DNA from: Nautiliaceae bacterium
GTDB lineage: Bacteria > Campylobacterota > Campylobacteria > Campylobacterales > Nautiliaceae
Direction of reading: 5' to 3'
DNA: 7,690 nt
Assembly (NCBI GenBank): GCA_027008345.1
Contig: JALTBU010000081.1
Span: 1-7,690, forward strand
Of this stretch, positions 1 to 6,839 are shown in pieces. The position numbers and the translations under genes are program-made. The number at the start of each line of letters is the position of its first letter. Within the stretch, counting starts at the first letter, position 1. The notes below the pieces were generated by a model that saw nothing but the letters and a program-made list of their open reading frames with translations, was not told the origin of the DNA and did not search any database.

Positions 1-88
1 TTTTTCTAAAAACATTTTTAATTTTTCTAAAAAACTCAAAATTGATATATAATATACTTAGAAATTATTTTTTAAAAAAGGTTTTTTT
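1..88 (+). promoter_or_regulatory. Promoter and RBS region of the GGDEF-EAL gene
   Basis: A perfect TATAAT lies at 48-53. It is preceded by alternating T- and A-tracts rather than a recognisable TTGACA, the usual look of sigma-70 promoters in Campylobacterota. Transcription would begin near 60, giving a leader of roughly 30 bases. A Shine-Dalgarno AAAGG at 77-81 sits 7 bases before the ATG at 89 and supports that start. The 12-mer TTTTTCTAAAAA occurs twice, at 1-12 and 22-33, 21 bp apart (two helical turns), so the tracts lie on the same DNA face. The promoter assignment is inferred from motif and spacing only. Confidence 0.55.
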
Positions 89-2290
89 ATGAATACTATT
101 ATTAATGATTTTTTACAAAAAGCAAATTTGATAATCAAAGATAAAAATAAGGTTAATGAATTAGAAAAAATAACAATTGATTTAATTACAAAATGTGTAA
201 AAGCATATGAAATCAGAGAAGGTGTAATATTTCTTGATGAAAATTTTCATATTGTTGAAGCAAATGATGTGATAAAAGATAATTTTGAATTAGAACCAAA
301 AAAATTAATTGACAAAAGTTTTTATGATTTATTCAAACCAGAATTTAGAGATGTAGTAAAAAAATTTCTTGAAAAAACAGATGTAAAAAAATACAATCAA
401 AAATCAAAAATTTATTTAAATTTTGAAAACAAAGAGTTTTTAGTTGATATAAAAGCTGAAAAAATTTATATTGATAATAAATACTTTTATATTATATCTA
501 TTAGACAAAAAGATATTAATTCCGTAGCCTACAAACTCAGTGTAATAGATGAAGAAGTTTCAAATGTAATTGTAAGAATTAAAGATTTTGAAAGTCTTAT
601 GAAAGAAATTTTAAATATTTTCGTTGATTCTAAACTATTTGATTTTGGATGGATTGCGAAAATTGATTTGGATTTGAAAGAGATTATACCTGTAGTTACT
701 CTTGAAGAAAAAGATATTGATATTGAATTTAAAAAACATAGTTTTGATTTTAATTATTTCAAAGGCATACTTGATATGCTTTTAAAAGATGAAGAGGTTA
801 TTATCAGTGATGTTGAATTTAGAGACAAAAAATATAAAAAATCTTTAATTTTTCCAATTTATAAAAAATGGGAATTTAAACATGAAAATGAAATAGCTTA
901 TGCTACGCTTTTTTACAGTGAGAAAAATATAAATTTTAATGATGAAGAGATTATATTTTTAAAAGAGATAATTTATAAAATAAATGTAGCAATAACTGAT
1001 ATTTTTATAAAAGAAAAAGCTAACTTAATTATTTCAACAGATACATTAACACTTCTTCCTAAAAGAGAGATATTTATAAAAGAAATTAAATCACTTATAA
1101 AAGAAAAAATACCTTTTGCTGTTTGTGTAGTAGATATCGATAAATTAAAAAAAGTCAATGAAGTTTTAGGATTTTGGGCTGGTGATAAGGCAATTAAAAA
1201 ACTTGTTGATTTTTTAAAACATAATCTAAAACACTCATTTATATCAAGAGTGGGAAGTGATGAGTTTGGTGTTATTTTAAAAGGTAATAAAGAAAATATT
1301 TTTAAAAATCTTGAAAAAATTATGAAATTCAATGATGATATTGTCCAAATAAACGGAAGCGGAGTATTTTTACCTGTAAGTTTAGGTGTTGCATTTTATC
1401 CAGATGATTCTACAAAAGAAGAAGATTTAATAATTTTAGCGGAAGAAGCATTAAAAACTGTTAAAAAAAGAGGGGGAAAAGGTATATCATATGCCAATAA
1501 AAATTTAACATTTTTGCCAAAAGATTATTTAGAAATGGAAAAAGAGCTAAAAGAGGCTATTAAAAAAGATGAATTTGTAATGTATTATCAGCCAATAATA
1601 GATATTCATAATAATAATATTTGGGGAGTTGAAGCACTTCTTAGGTGGAATTCCAAAAAAAGAGGGCTTGTACCGCCTAATAAATTTATACCTATACTTG
1701 AAGAGAGCGGACTTATCAATGAAGTTGGAGATGTGATAATTGAAAAAGTATTAAAAGATGCAAAAGAATTTGAAGATAAAAATTTAATTTTTTCTTTTTC
1801 AATGAATGTGTCTGTTATTCAGCTTTTAAGTCAAAATCTTGCATTAAAACTTATTAGAAAAATAGATGAAATAGATGTTAAAAAAGAGCAGATAATTGTT
1901 GAGATAACAGAATCAGTTTTGATGGAAAATATTGATGTAATTATGCCTCAAATAGAATTATTACAAAAAGAAGGTATAAGAATTGAAATTGATGATTTTG
2001 GAACCGGCTATTCTTCGCTTTCATATCTTAGAAAATTACCTATTAGTGCTATAAAAATTGATAGAAGTTTTGTCAAAGATATTTTAAAAGATGAAGAAGA
2101 TAGGTATATAGTAGATGCAATTATTTCTATGGCAAAAGCCCTGCATAAAAAGACTATTGCCGAAGGAGTTGAAGATGAAGGTATATTAAATTATTTAAAA
2201 AATGCAGGGGTAGATTATATACAAGGGTATTATTTTGCAAAACCAATGCCAAAGGATGAATTAAGAGATTATATTAAACAGTTTGATTGA
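89..2290 (+). CDS. PAS-GAF-GGDEF-EAL protein, probable c-di-GMP phosphodiesterase
   Basis: A 733-residue cytoplasmic signalling protein predicted to hydrolyse cyclic di-GMP to pGpG. No transmembrane segment or signal peptide is visible, so input is probably intracellular. Order: a PAS-like domain (about 40-145), a GAF-like region (about 155-310), GGDEF (about 317-475) and EAL (about 480-733). The EAL domain keeps every catalytic or metal-binding position I can place: E515-A-L, N573, E605 (EITE), D635-D636-FGTGYSSL, K656, E692 (AEGVE) and Q712. The GGDEF domain keeps D349-I-D351 but has GSDEF (389-393) in place of GGDEF. Its N-terminal DxLTGLPNR signature is altered to DTLTLLPKR, and no RxxD inhibitory site lies nine residues upstream. 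By family knowledge such domains often only bind GTP and regulate the EAL domain, so phosphodiesterase is the preferred role; residual cyclase activity cannot be excluded. The PAS and GAF ligands are not readable. The gene has its own promoter and is followed by a gene remnant. Confidence 0.92.
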   Translation: MNTIINDFLQKANLIIKDKNKVNELEKITIDLITKCVKAYEIREGVIFLDENFHIVEANDVIKDNFELEPKKLIDKSFYDLFKPEFRDVVKKFLEKTDVKKYNQKSKIYLNFENKEFLVDIKAEKIYIDNKYFYIISIRQKDINSVAYKLSVIDEEVSNVIVRIKDFESLMKEILNIFVDSKLFDFGWIAKIDLDLKEIIPVVTLEEKDIDIEFKKHSFDFNYFKGILDMLLKDEEVIISDVEFRDKKYKKSLIFPIYKKWEFKHENEIAYATLFYSEKNINFNDEEIIFLKEIIYKINVAITDIFIKEKANLIISTDTLTLLPKREIFIKEIKSLIKEKIPFAVCVVDIDKLKKVNEVLGFWAGDKAIKKLVDFLKHNLKHSFISRVGSDEFGVILKGNKENIFKNLEKIMKFNDDIVQINGSGVFLPVSLGVAFYPDDSTKEEDLIILAEEALKTVKKRGGKGISYANKNLTFLPKDYLEMEKELKEAIKKDEFVMYYQPIIDIHNNNIWGVEALLRWNSKKRGLVPPNKFIPILEESGLINEVGDVIIEKVLKDAKEFEDKNLIFSFSMNVSVIQLLSQNLALKLIRKIDEIDVKKEQIIVEITESVLMENIDVIMPQIELLQKEGIRIEIDDFGTGYSSLSYLRKLPISAIKIDRSFVKDILKDEEDRYIVDAIISMAKALHKKTIAEGVEDEGILNYLKNAGVDYIQGYYFAKPMPKDELRDYIKQFD

Positions 2291-2294
2291 TTAA

Positions 2295-2455
2295 TTTTCG
2301 AAAAAAATAGCCAGAGCAACTGTTGAAGTTGATATTAAAAAAGCAATTAGCGGAAATATTGATACATCTTTTGGAAATTTAAAATCTATGAAAATGAAAG
2401 TGTAAATGTTGATGGTGGATTTGCATCAATGGTTTCTCAAAAAGAGAAACACTAA
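2295..2455 (+). pseudogene. 5'-truncated, frameshifted gene remnant
   Basis: Right after the phosphodiesterase stop, one frame is open from 2295 to a TAA at 2403-2405 and reads as natural protein (for example ARATVEVDIKKAISGN). It has no start codon or ribosome site. In the frame one base back, from about 2381, reading continues through YENESVNVDGGFASMVSQ to a TAA at 2453-2455. The switch is what a one-base deletion would give in the A/T run near 2373-2387; restoring one base joins the two parts into about 53 codons. This looks like the decayed 3' end of a gene whose 5' end is gone. The final TAA overlaps the stop of the convergent flavoprotein gene by three bases. The family is not recognised. 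The Ala-rich amphipathic helix followed by an E/N-rich stretch faintly resembles LPP20-type lipoproteins of this phylum, which is only a guess. Chance open reading is the alternative, though the composition is unusually protein-like. Confidence 0.5.
2432..2450. terminator. Hairpin between convergent genes, possible weak terminator
   Basis: GTTTCTC (2432-2438), a five-A loop (2439-2443) and GAGAAAC (2444-2450) form a perfect 7-bp stem. It lies two bases beyond the stop of the minus-strand flavoprotein gene and inside the gene remnant. On the plus strand it is followed by ACTAAATTTT, a poor T-tract, and on the minus strand by no T-tract. It could therefore be a weak bidirectional terminator or a 3'-end stabilising stem rather than a strong intrinsic terminator. 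It is the only stem I noticed in the convergent junction. Confidence 0.4.
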
Positions 2456-3999
2456 ATTTTAGTATATGTATGATGTAAAAATCCATGGTCGCTTTCTGGA
2501 TAATCCATCCTAAAATGTGCTCCACGACTCTCTTCCCTGCTTAATGCAGCTTTTGTTACAGCTTCGGCAATATCAAGTCCGTTTAATGCTTCAAGTTTTT
2601 CAATGAGGCTTGAATCTTCATCATTAATATCAAGTTTTTTAAGATCATTTATTTTATTTAAAGCTTTTTTAAGCGCATAACCGTTTCTTATGATTCCCAC
2701 TTTTTGATACATAATTTCACCAAGCTGATTTTTTATTTCTTTTGCGTTTATTTTTTGATTTTTAAGTTTTTCAATAATTGCGATGTCTTTTTCAATGTCT
2801 TCTTTATTAATTTCTACAAATTCTTTGTTTCTGTGAGAATATTTTACTGCATTATATCCTGTAAGTTTTCCAAATACTGCTCCTTCGCTAAGAGAGTTTC
2901 CTCCAAGTCTGTTTGCTCCGTTAACTCCGTTATTTCCTGCTTCTCCTGCATAAAAAAGCCCTTCAATGTCTGTAAATCCGTAAGTATCTGTTTTAATTCC
3001 CCCCATTGAGTAGTGGGCTAAAGGATTTATCGGTATTGGTTCTTTTGTAATATCTATGCCTTTTAGGGATTTTACTCTTTTTTTAAGATTAATAAGTTTT
3101 GTATTGATAATCTCTTCTGGAATATCTGTTAGATCAAGATATACTTCTTTTCCTCTTTGAATCTGTTTAAGTATCGCCCTCGCGACAAAATCTCTGGTAT
3201 TAAGTTCATCAACGAACTCTTTTCCGTCACTGTTAATAAGTTTTCCCCCCTCAGCCCTTGCAGCTTCTGAGATTAAATAATTACTTCCTTTAAGTCCGGT
3301 CGGGTGAAACTGTATAAATTCCATATCCATACCTTCAAGTCCTGCTCTAAGCCCCATAGCTATTCCATCACCTGTGGCATCAGATACATTTGTTGTATAT
3401 CCTTTATAAAGACCTGCATATCCTCCTGTTGCAATAATGATAGATTTCGCCTGAATTGTTTTTACTTCTCCTGTTGATTCGTCTAAAAAAGTAGCACCTG
3501 CAATTTTCCCGTCATTTACAAGAAGATTAAGTGCAAAATGATTTTTTATTGTTTCAATATTCAAATCTTTAAGGGCTTTATTAAGAGCTTTCATAATTGC
3601 AGGTCCTGTTGCATCTGCTGCATAGCAGGTTCTTTTATATTTTGTTCCTCCAAAAGGTCTTTGTGCAAGTCTTCCATCAGGAAGGGTAGTAAAAGGCACT
3701 TTAAATCTTCTGTGGAGTTCCCTTACCACTTGTGGGGCTTGTTCGCAAAAAATTCTTACAGCTTCTTCTTCTGCAAGTCCAACGCCTGATTTTAAAGTAT
3801 CTTCAATATGATGCTCAATAGAATCTCCATCTTCCATATTGTTAAGTGCAGCATTTATTCCACCTTTTGCCATAAAAGAGTTGTTTGCAAGAGGTGATTT
3901 TTTCATAACAATTGCCACATTGCTTCCAAGCTCTTTTGCTTCAATTGCGGCCATCATTCCTGCAATTCCGCTTCCAATAACCAAAATATCGTATTTCAT
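2452..3999 (-). CDS. Stand-alone fumarate reductase/succinate dehydrogenase-type flavoprotein
   Basis: A 515-residue FAD protein of the SdhA/FrdA/NadB superfamily, predicted to reduce fumarate (or oxidise succinate) in the cytoplasm; no Tat or Sec signal is visible. The N-terminal Rossmann motif is GSGIAG (9-14). Substrate-site residues of the Frd/Sdh type are present: Q113-RPFGG, H232 (FHPTG), E245 and R248, R269-D and R274 (TRDFVARA), H329 (HYSMGG) and R364 (ANRLGGNSL). The Q of QRPFGG argues against L-aspartate oxidase, which has Glu there (REGGHS). The residue matching the covalent FAD-linking His (SHTxxAxGG) is N40 (NNSFMAKGG), so FAD is probably bound non-covalently. It is shorter than classical SdhA/FrdA (about 580-610) and closer to TfrA of thiol:fumarate reductase (about 556). 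No iron-sulfur or membrane-anchor subunit gene is adjacent, so its electron donor is unknown. The ATG at 3999 has AAGG (4006-4009) six bases upstream. It is transcribed divergently from the pgbA-glcD run. Confidence 0.87.
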   Translation of the reverse strand: MKYDILVIGSGIAGMMAAIEAKELGSNVAIVMKKSPLANNSFMAKGGINAALNNMEDGDSIEHHIEDTLKSGVGLAEEEAVRIFCEQAPQVVRELHRRFKVPFTTLPDGRLAQRPFGGTKYKRTCYAADATGPAIMKALNKALKDLNIETIKNHFALNLLVNDGKIAGATFLDESTGEVKTIQAKSIIIATGGYAGLYKGYTTNVSDATGDGIAMGLRAGLEGMDMEFIQFHPTGLKGSNYLISEAARAEGGKLINSDGKEFVDELNTRDFVARAILKQIQRGKEVYLDLTDIPEEIINTKLINLKKRVKSLKGIDITKEPIPINPLAHYSMGGIKTDTYGFTDIEGLFYAGEAGNNGVNGANRLGGNSLSEGAVFGKLTGYNAVKYSHRNKEFVEINKEDIEKDIAIIEKLKNQKINAKEIKNQLGEIMYQKVGIIRNGYALKKALNKINDLKKLDINDEDSSLIEKLEALNGLDIAEAVTKAALSREESRGAHFRMDYPESDHGFLHHTYTKI

Positions 4000-4005
4000 A
4001 ACAAG

Positions 4006-4034
4006 CCTTTTTGATATAATTGTATCAAAAAAGG
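4006..4034. promoter_or_regulatory. Palindromic divergent promoter with overlapping -10 boxes
   Basis: Only 41 bases separate the two divergent start codons. The core 4011-4028, TTGATATAATTGTATCAA, pairs at 8 of 9 positions. It extends through T- and A-tracts to CC (4006-4007) and GG (4033-4034), with one extra A in the right tract. On the plus strand it holds TGATATAAT, an extended -10 with TATAAT at 4015-4020. On the minus strand it holds TGATACAAT, with TACAAT at 4024-4019. The outer arms are the Shine-Dalgarno AAGG sites of both genes. Predicted starts near 4027 (+) and 4012 (-) give leaders of only about 13 bases. Inference: the two promoters compete for polymerase, and the palindrome may also be an operator. 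The half-sites TTGAT/ATCAA recall FNR sites, but their 8-base spacing is not FNR's 4. Confidence 0.55.
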
Positions 4035-4040
4035 AAATTA

Positions 4041-4676
4041 ATGAGGATATTTTTTATCTTATTTGTAGGAATTTTTCTCAATGCAATGAGTATTGTTAAT
4101 ATTACAGAAGTAAATGGACTTAGAATTAAACTTGACAAACCGGTACAAAAGGGTACAAGTGGGGTTGTGCTTTGTCCGTATCAAAAAGAAGAAATAATTT
4201 GTGCAAATGCGCTCTCTTTTGGTAATTATGCAAAACTTTATCCATATGAAAATTTAAAAAATGACGCTTTTGCACTGCCTCTTGTTTATCCTAAAAAAGG
4301 TGATAAAGTAATCTTTGGTAAAAACTATTCAAGAATTATGATAATTGCTCCTAATCAAATAGTATATCTGAAACTAAAAAACAGATTTAAAAATTTTACG
4401 GTAATTCCTATTGATGTATTCGCGGCTTTTTTGGATAATTTACCTGTAAAAAGAGAGTTTATTAATTTTGCAAAAAAAATGGATATAGGATTATATATAT
4501 TTGCTCTTGATAAACTTTATTATGTAGATGCTGAAAGCTTTTATGTTATTAACAGTGAAGATTATAATTTTCCAAAAAAATTTAAATTACCTTTCTTTTC
4601 TTCTTATAATTTTGATATAAAAGAAAACAATATTATAAATTATTATAAAAAAATGTTAAAGGGCTTAAATGATTGA
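4041..4676 (+). CDS. Exported PgbA N-terminal-domain-like protein
   Basis: A 211-residue protein with an apparent Sec signal peptide: Arg2, a hydrophobic core FFILFVGIFL, and likely cleavage near A15. It is therefore probably periplasmic or surface-associated. The body, with features such as KGTSGVVL, a GDKVIFGKNYSRIMIIAPN stretch and FAAFLDNLP, resembles the N-terminal domain of plasminogen-binding protein PgbA, which occurs widely in Campylobacterota; recognition is from memory. The C-terminal Lys-rich repeat region that binds plasminogen in H. pylori PgbA is absent, so plasminogen binding should not be assumed and the native role is unknown. Context supports the family: in H. pylori pgbA (HP0508) also lies immediately before glcD (HP0509). 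I choose the ATG at 4041 (AAGG at 4031-4034, six bases upstream) over the in-frame TTG at 4020, which would place seven polar residues before the signal and lie inside the -10 box. It overlaps glcD by eight bases, suggesting coupled translation. Confidence 0.75.
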   Translation: MRIFFILFVGIFLNAMSIVNITEVNGLRIKLDKPVQKGTSGVVLCPYQKEEIICANALSFGNYAKLYPYENLKNDAFALPLVYPKKGDKVIFGKNYSRIMIIAPNQIVYLKLKNRFKNFTVIPIDVFAAFLDNLPVKREFINFAKKMDIGLYIFALDKLYYVDAESFYVINSEDYNFPKKFKLPFFSSYNFDIKENNIINYYKKMLKGLND

Positions 4677-6051
4677 ATCAAAACATATTGAAAACCTTAA
4701 AAAAATAGTCGGTGAAGAAGATGTAAAGAGTGACAAAATTCATCTAAGGGCATATTCTTATGATGCCACGAAAGAACATTATTATCCTGATGCCGTAGTG
4801 TTTCCTGAAAATGAGAAGGAAGTCAGTGAAATTTTAAAATACTGCAATGAAAACAAAATATCAATAATCCCAAGAGGAGCCGGAAGCGGATTTACAGGCG
4901 GTGCTTTGCCAGTAAATGGAGGTATAATTTTAGCAGTTGAGAAATATATGAATAAAATACTTGAAATTGATGAAAAGGATATGGTGGCAGTCGTACAGCC
5001 GGGTGTAATAAATGCTCATCTTCAAAAAGAAGTGGAAAAAAGAGGGCTTTTTTATCCGCCAGATCCAGCTAGTATGGATTATACTACACTTGGAGGAAAT
5101 GTCGCTGAAAATGCAGGAGGAATGAGAGCAGCAAAATATGGTATTACAAAAGATTATGTGATGAGTCTAAGAGCAGTTTTGCCAAATGGTGATATAATAA
5201 AGGCCGGTAAAAGAACTATTAAAGATGTTGCGGGATATAATGTAGCCGGTATTTTAATCGCAAGTGAGGGAACTCTTGCAGTAATTACAGAAATAACGCT
5301 AAAACTTTTGCCAAAACCAAAACTTAAAAAAACATATATGGGAATTTTCGAAAATGTCGAAGATGCTATGAATGCTGTTTATAAATCACTTGCAAGTGGT
5401 GCAATGCCTGTGGCTATGGAATTTATGGATTCTTTGGTAGTAAAAGCACTTAGAGAAAAATTAGGTGTTAATTTGCCTGAATGGGCGGGGGCTTTACTTA
5501 TAGGTGACGTGGATGGAAATGTTGAAGCAGAGATTGATTATCAGCTTTCAATTCTTGAAAAATCTTTTTTAGAAAACGGTGCAAAAGAATTTATAGCAAC
5601 AGCTGATGAAGAAAAAAGTAAAGAAATTTGGTTTGCAAGAAGAAATGCAAGCCAGTCAATTACAATTTACGGAAGCAAAAAAATTAATGAAGATATTTCA
5701 GTTCCAAGAAGTAAGCTCCCAGAAGCTCTTAATAAAATTACTGAAATAGGTAAAAAATACGGTCTTGTGGTACCGTGTTTCGGACATGCAGGTGATGGAA
5801 ATATTCATGTAAATGTTATGGTTGATGGAAGCAATCCAAAAGAAGTTGAAAAAGGTTATGACGCTGTCAAAGAGATATTTAAAGCAGTTGTAGATATGGG
5901 AGGAACTTTAAGCGGAGAGCATGGAATAGGACTTAGCAAAGCTCCTTTTATGGAAATTGCTTTTACACCTGAGGAGATAAATTTATTTAAGAGAATAAAA
6001 GAAGCTTTTGATCCAAACGGAATACTTAATCCTGGGAAAATGGGAATATAA
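4669..6051 (+). CDS. glcD: GlcD-type FAD-linked oxidase (glycolate/D-lactate oxidase family)
   Basis: A 460-residue flavoenzyme of the VAO/PCMH fold that oxidises a small 2-hydroxy acid, probably glycolate or D-lactate, passing electrons to the respiratory chain or partner subunits. The FAD_binding_4 domain (about 35-220) shows the pyrophosphate-binding PRGAGSGFTGG (68-78), PPDPAS, and the GGNVAENAGG and GITKDYV blocks. The C-terminal FAD-oxidase domain carries GHAGDGNIH (372-380) and SGEHGIG (415-421), whose histidines and glutamate form the metal/substrate site in the family. Length is normal for GlcD and D-lactate dehydrogenases. Neither GlcE nor GlcF is present in the window, so it may act alone or with distant partners, and the substrate cannot be fixed from sequence. 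The ATG at 4669 is preceded by AAAGGG (4658-4663) and overlaps the end of the pgbA-like gene, so both are almost certainly co-transcribed. The xth start follows 21 bases after its stop. Confidence 0.88.
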   Translation: MIESKHIENLKKIVGEEDVKSDKIHLRAYSYDATKEHYYPDAVVFPENEKEVSEILKYCNENKISIIPRGAGSGFTGGALPVNGGIILAVEKYMNKILEIDEKDMVAVVQPGVINAHLQKEVEKRGLFYPPDPASMDYTTLGGNVAENAGGMRAAKYGITKDYVMSLRAVLPNGDIIKAGKRTIKDVAGYNVAGILIASEGTLAVITEITLKLLPKPKLKKTYMGIFENVEDAMNAVYKSLASGAMPVAMEFMDSLVVKALREKLGVNLPEWAGALLIGDVDGNVEAEIDYQLSILEKSFLENGAKEFIATADEEKSKEIWFARRNASQSITIYGSKKINEDISVPRSKLPEALNKITEIGKKYGLVVPCFGHAGDGNIHVNVMVDGSNPKEVEKGYDAVKEIFKAVVDMGGTLSGEHGIGLSKAPFMEIAFTPEEINLFKRIKEAFDPNGILNPGKMGI

Positions 6052-6072
6052 ATAAAAATATAGGATTGTAAA

Positions 6073-6831
6073 ATGAGGATATGTACATTTAATGTAAATT
6101 CAATAAGAAGCAGGCTTGAAATTGTTCAAAATTTATTAAAAGATTATAACATTGATGTTATATGTATGCAAGAAATTAAAGTTGATAATGAAAATTTTCC
6201 ATTAATAGATAAAGAATATCAATGTGTTATTCACGGTCAGAAAAGACTTCACGGAGTCGCGACTTGTTCCAAATATCCTATTGAAGAATCGCAAAAAGGT
6301 TTTGATGGGGAAGTTAGTGAACCAAGATTTATTTATACGTTTATAAATGGAGTGCATATTATAAATATTTATGCTCCTCTTGGGGATAATTACGGTGAGA
6401 GGTTTGAATATAAAATGTATTTTTATGATAAGCTGTTTGAATATATTAAAAAATTTGATTTGAATAAAGATAATGTATTGATTTGTGGAGATTTTAATAT
6501 TTCACATACTGAACTTGACGTATGGGATGAGGAAATCTGGCAGGGAGAAGTTACTCATTTGCCAGAAGAAAGAGCTATACTTTCCAAGTTTTTAGATATT
6601 GGTTTTATTGATGTGATAAGAGAGAAATATAAAAATGAAAAAGTATTTACTTTTTATGATTACAGGGGAGCGGCGGTTTATAAAAATGAAGGATTGAGGC
6701 TTGATTATATTTTGGTGACAAAACCTCTTTTTGAGAAATTTAAAGATGTTGAAATTTTAACGGAGATAAGAAGAAAAAGAAAACCGACACCTTCTGATCA
6801 TGTTCCAGTAATTGCAGAATTTAATTTATAA
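6073..6831 (+). CDS. xth: Exodeoxyribonuclease III (AP endonuclease)
   Basis: A 252-residue cytoplasmic DNA-repair nuclease of the endonuclease/exonuclease/phosphatase superfamily. It incises DNA 5' to abasic sites and trims 3' blocked ends in base-excision repair. The Mg-dependent active site is complete: N7 (FNVNSIRSR), E34 (QEIK), Y100 (NIYAPLG), D140 and N142 (GDFNIS), D211 (GLRLDYIL, after FTFYDYRGAA) and D242-H243 (TPSDHVPV). Length matches bacterial Xth (about 250-270). The ATG at 6073 has TAGGA (6061-6065) seven bases upstream. It lies 21 bases after glcD and 8 bases before the DedA gene, so it is probably part of the same transcript. No separate promoter is obvious, and I see no functional link to its neighbours beyond co-transcription. 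Confidence 0.94.
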   Translation: MRICTFNVNSIRSRLEIVQNLLKDYNIDVICMQEIKVDNENFPLIDKEYQCVIHGQKRLHGVATCSKYPIEESQKGFDGEVSEPRFIYTFINGVHIINIYAPLGDNYGERFEYKMYFYDKLFEYIKKFDLNKDNVLICGDFNISHTELDVWDEEIWQGEVTHLPEERAILSKFLDIGFIDVIREKYKNEKVFTFYDYRGAAVYKNEGLRLDYILVTKPLFEKFKDVEILTEIRRKRKPTPSDHVPVIAEFNL

Positions 6832-6839
6832 GGGGTAAT

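Noticed and set aside
973..1332. Minus-strand open frame of 119 codons inside the phosphodiesterase gene
   Set aside because: It lies wholly antisense to the conserved GGDEF domain, has no ribosome site I could see and reads as Phe/Ser/Ile-rich low-complexity protein; a shadow frame.
2295..2304. Perfect 10-base palindrome TTTTCGAAAA as a terminator stem
   Set aside because: It has no loop and a very weak stem, and such palindromes are expected by chance in DNA this AT-rich.
2452..3999. L-aspartate oxidase (NadB) as the identity of the minus-strand flavoprotein
   Set aside because: The diagnostic Glu of NadB (REGGHS) is replaced by Gln in QRPFGG, the fumarate reductase/succinate dehydrogenase form. 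The missing covalent His alone is not decisive.
4011..4028. FNR/CRP-type operator TTGAT...ATCAA
   Set aside because: The half-sites match but are separated by eight bases rather than four, so a standard FNR site is not supported.
4020..4040. TTG at 4020 as start of the PgbA-like protein
   Set aside because: It sits within the palindromic promoter and would put seven polar residues in front of a good signal peptide. The ATG at 4041 has a well-spaced AAGG.
2704..4099. Plus-strand open frames at 2704-3009, 3538-3789 and 3839-4099
   Set aside because: They are antisense to the conserved flavoprotein gene, rich in Cys, Phe and Ser as expected of reverse-strand reading, and show no family motif.
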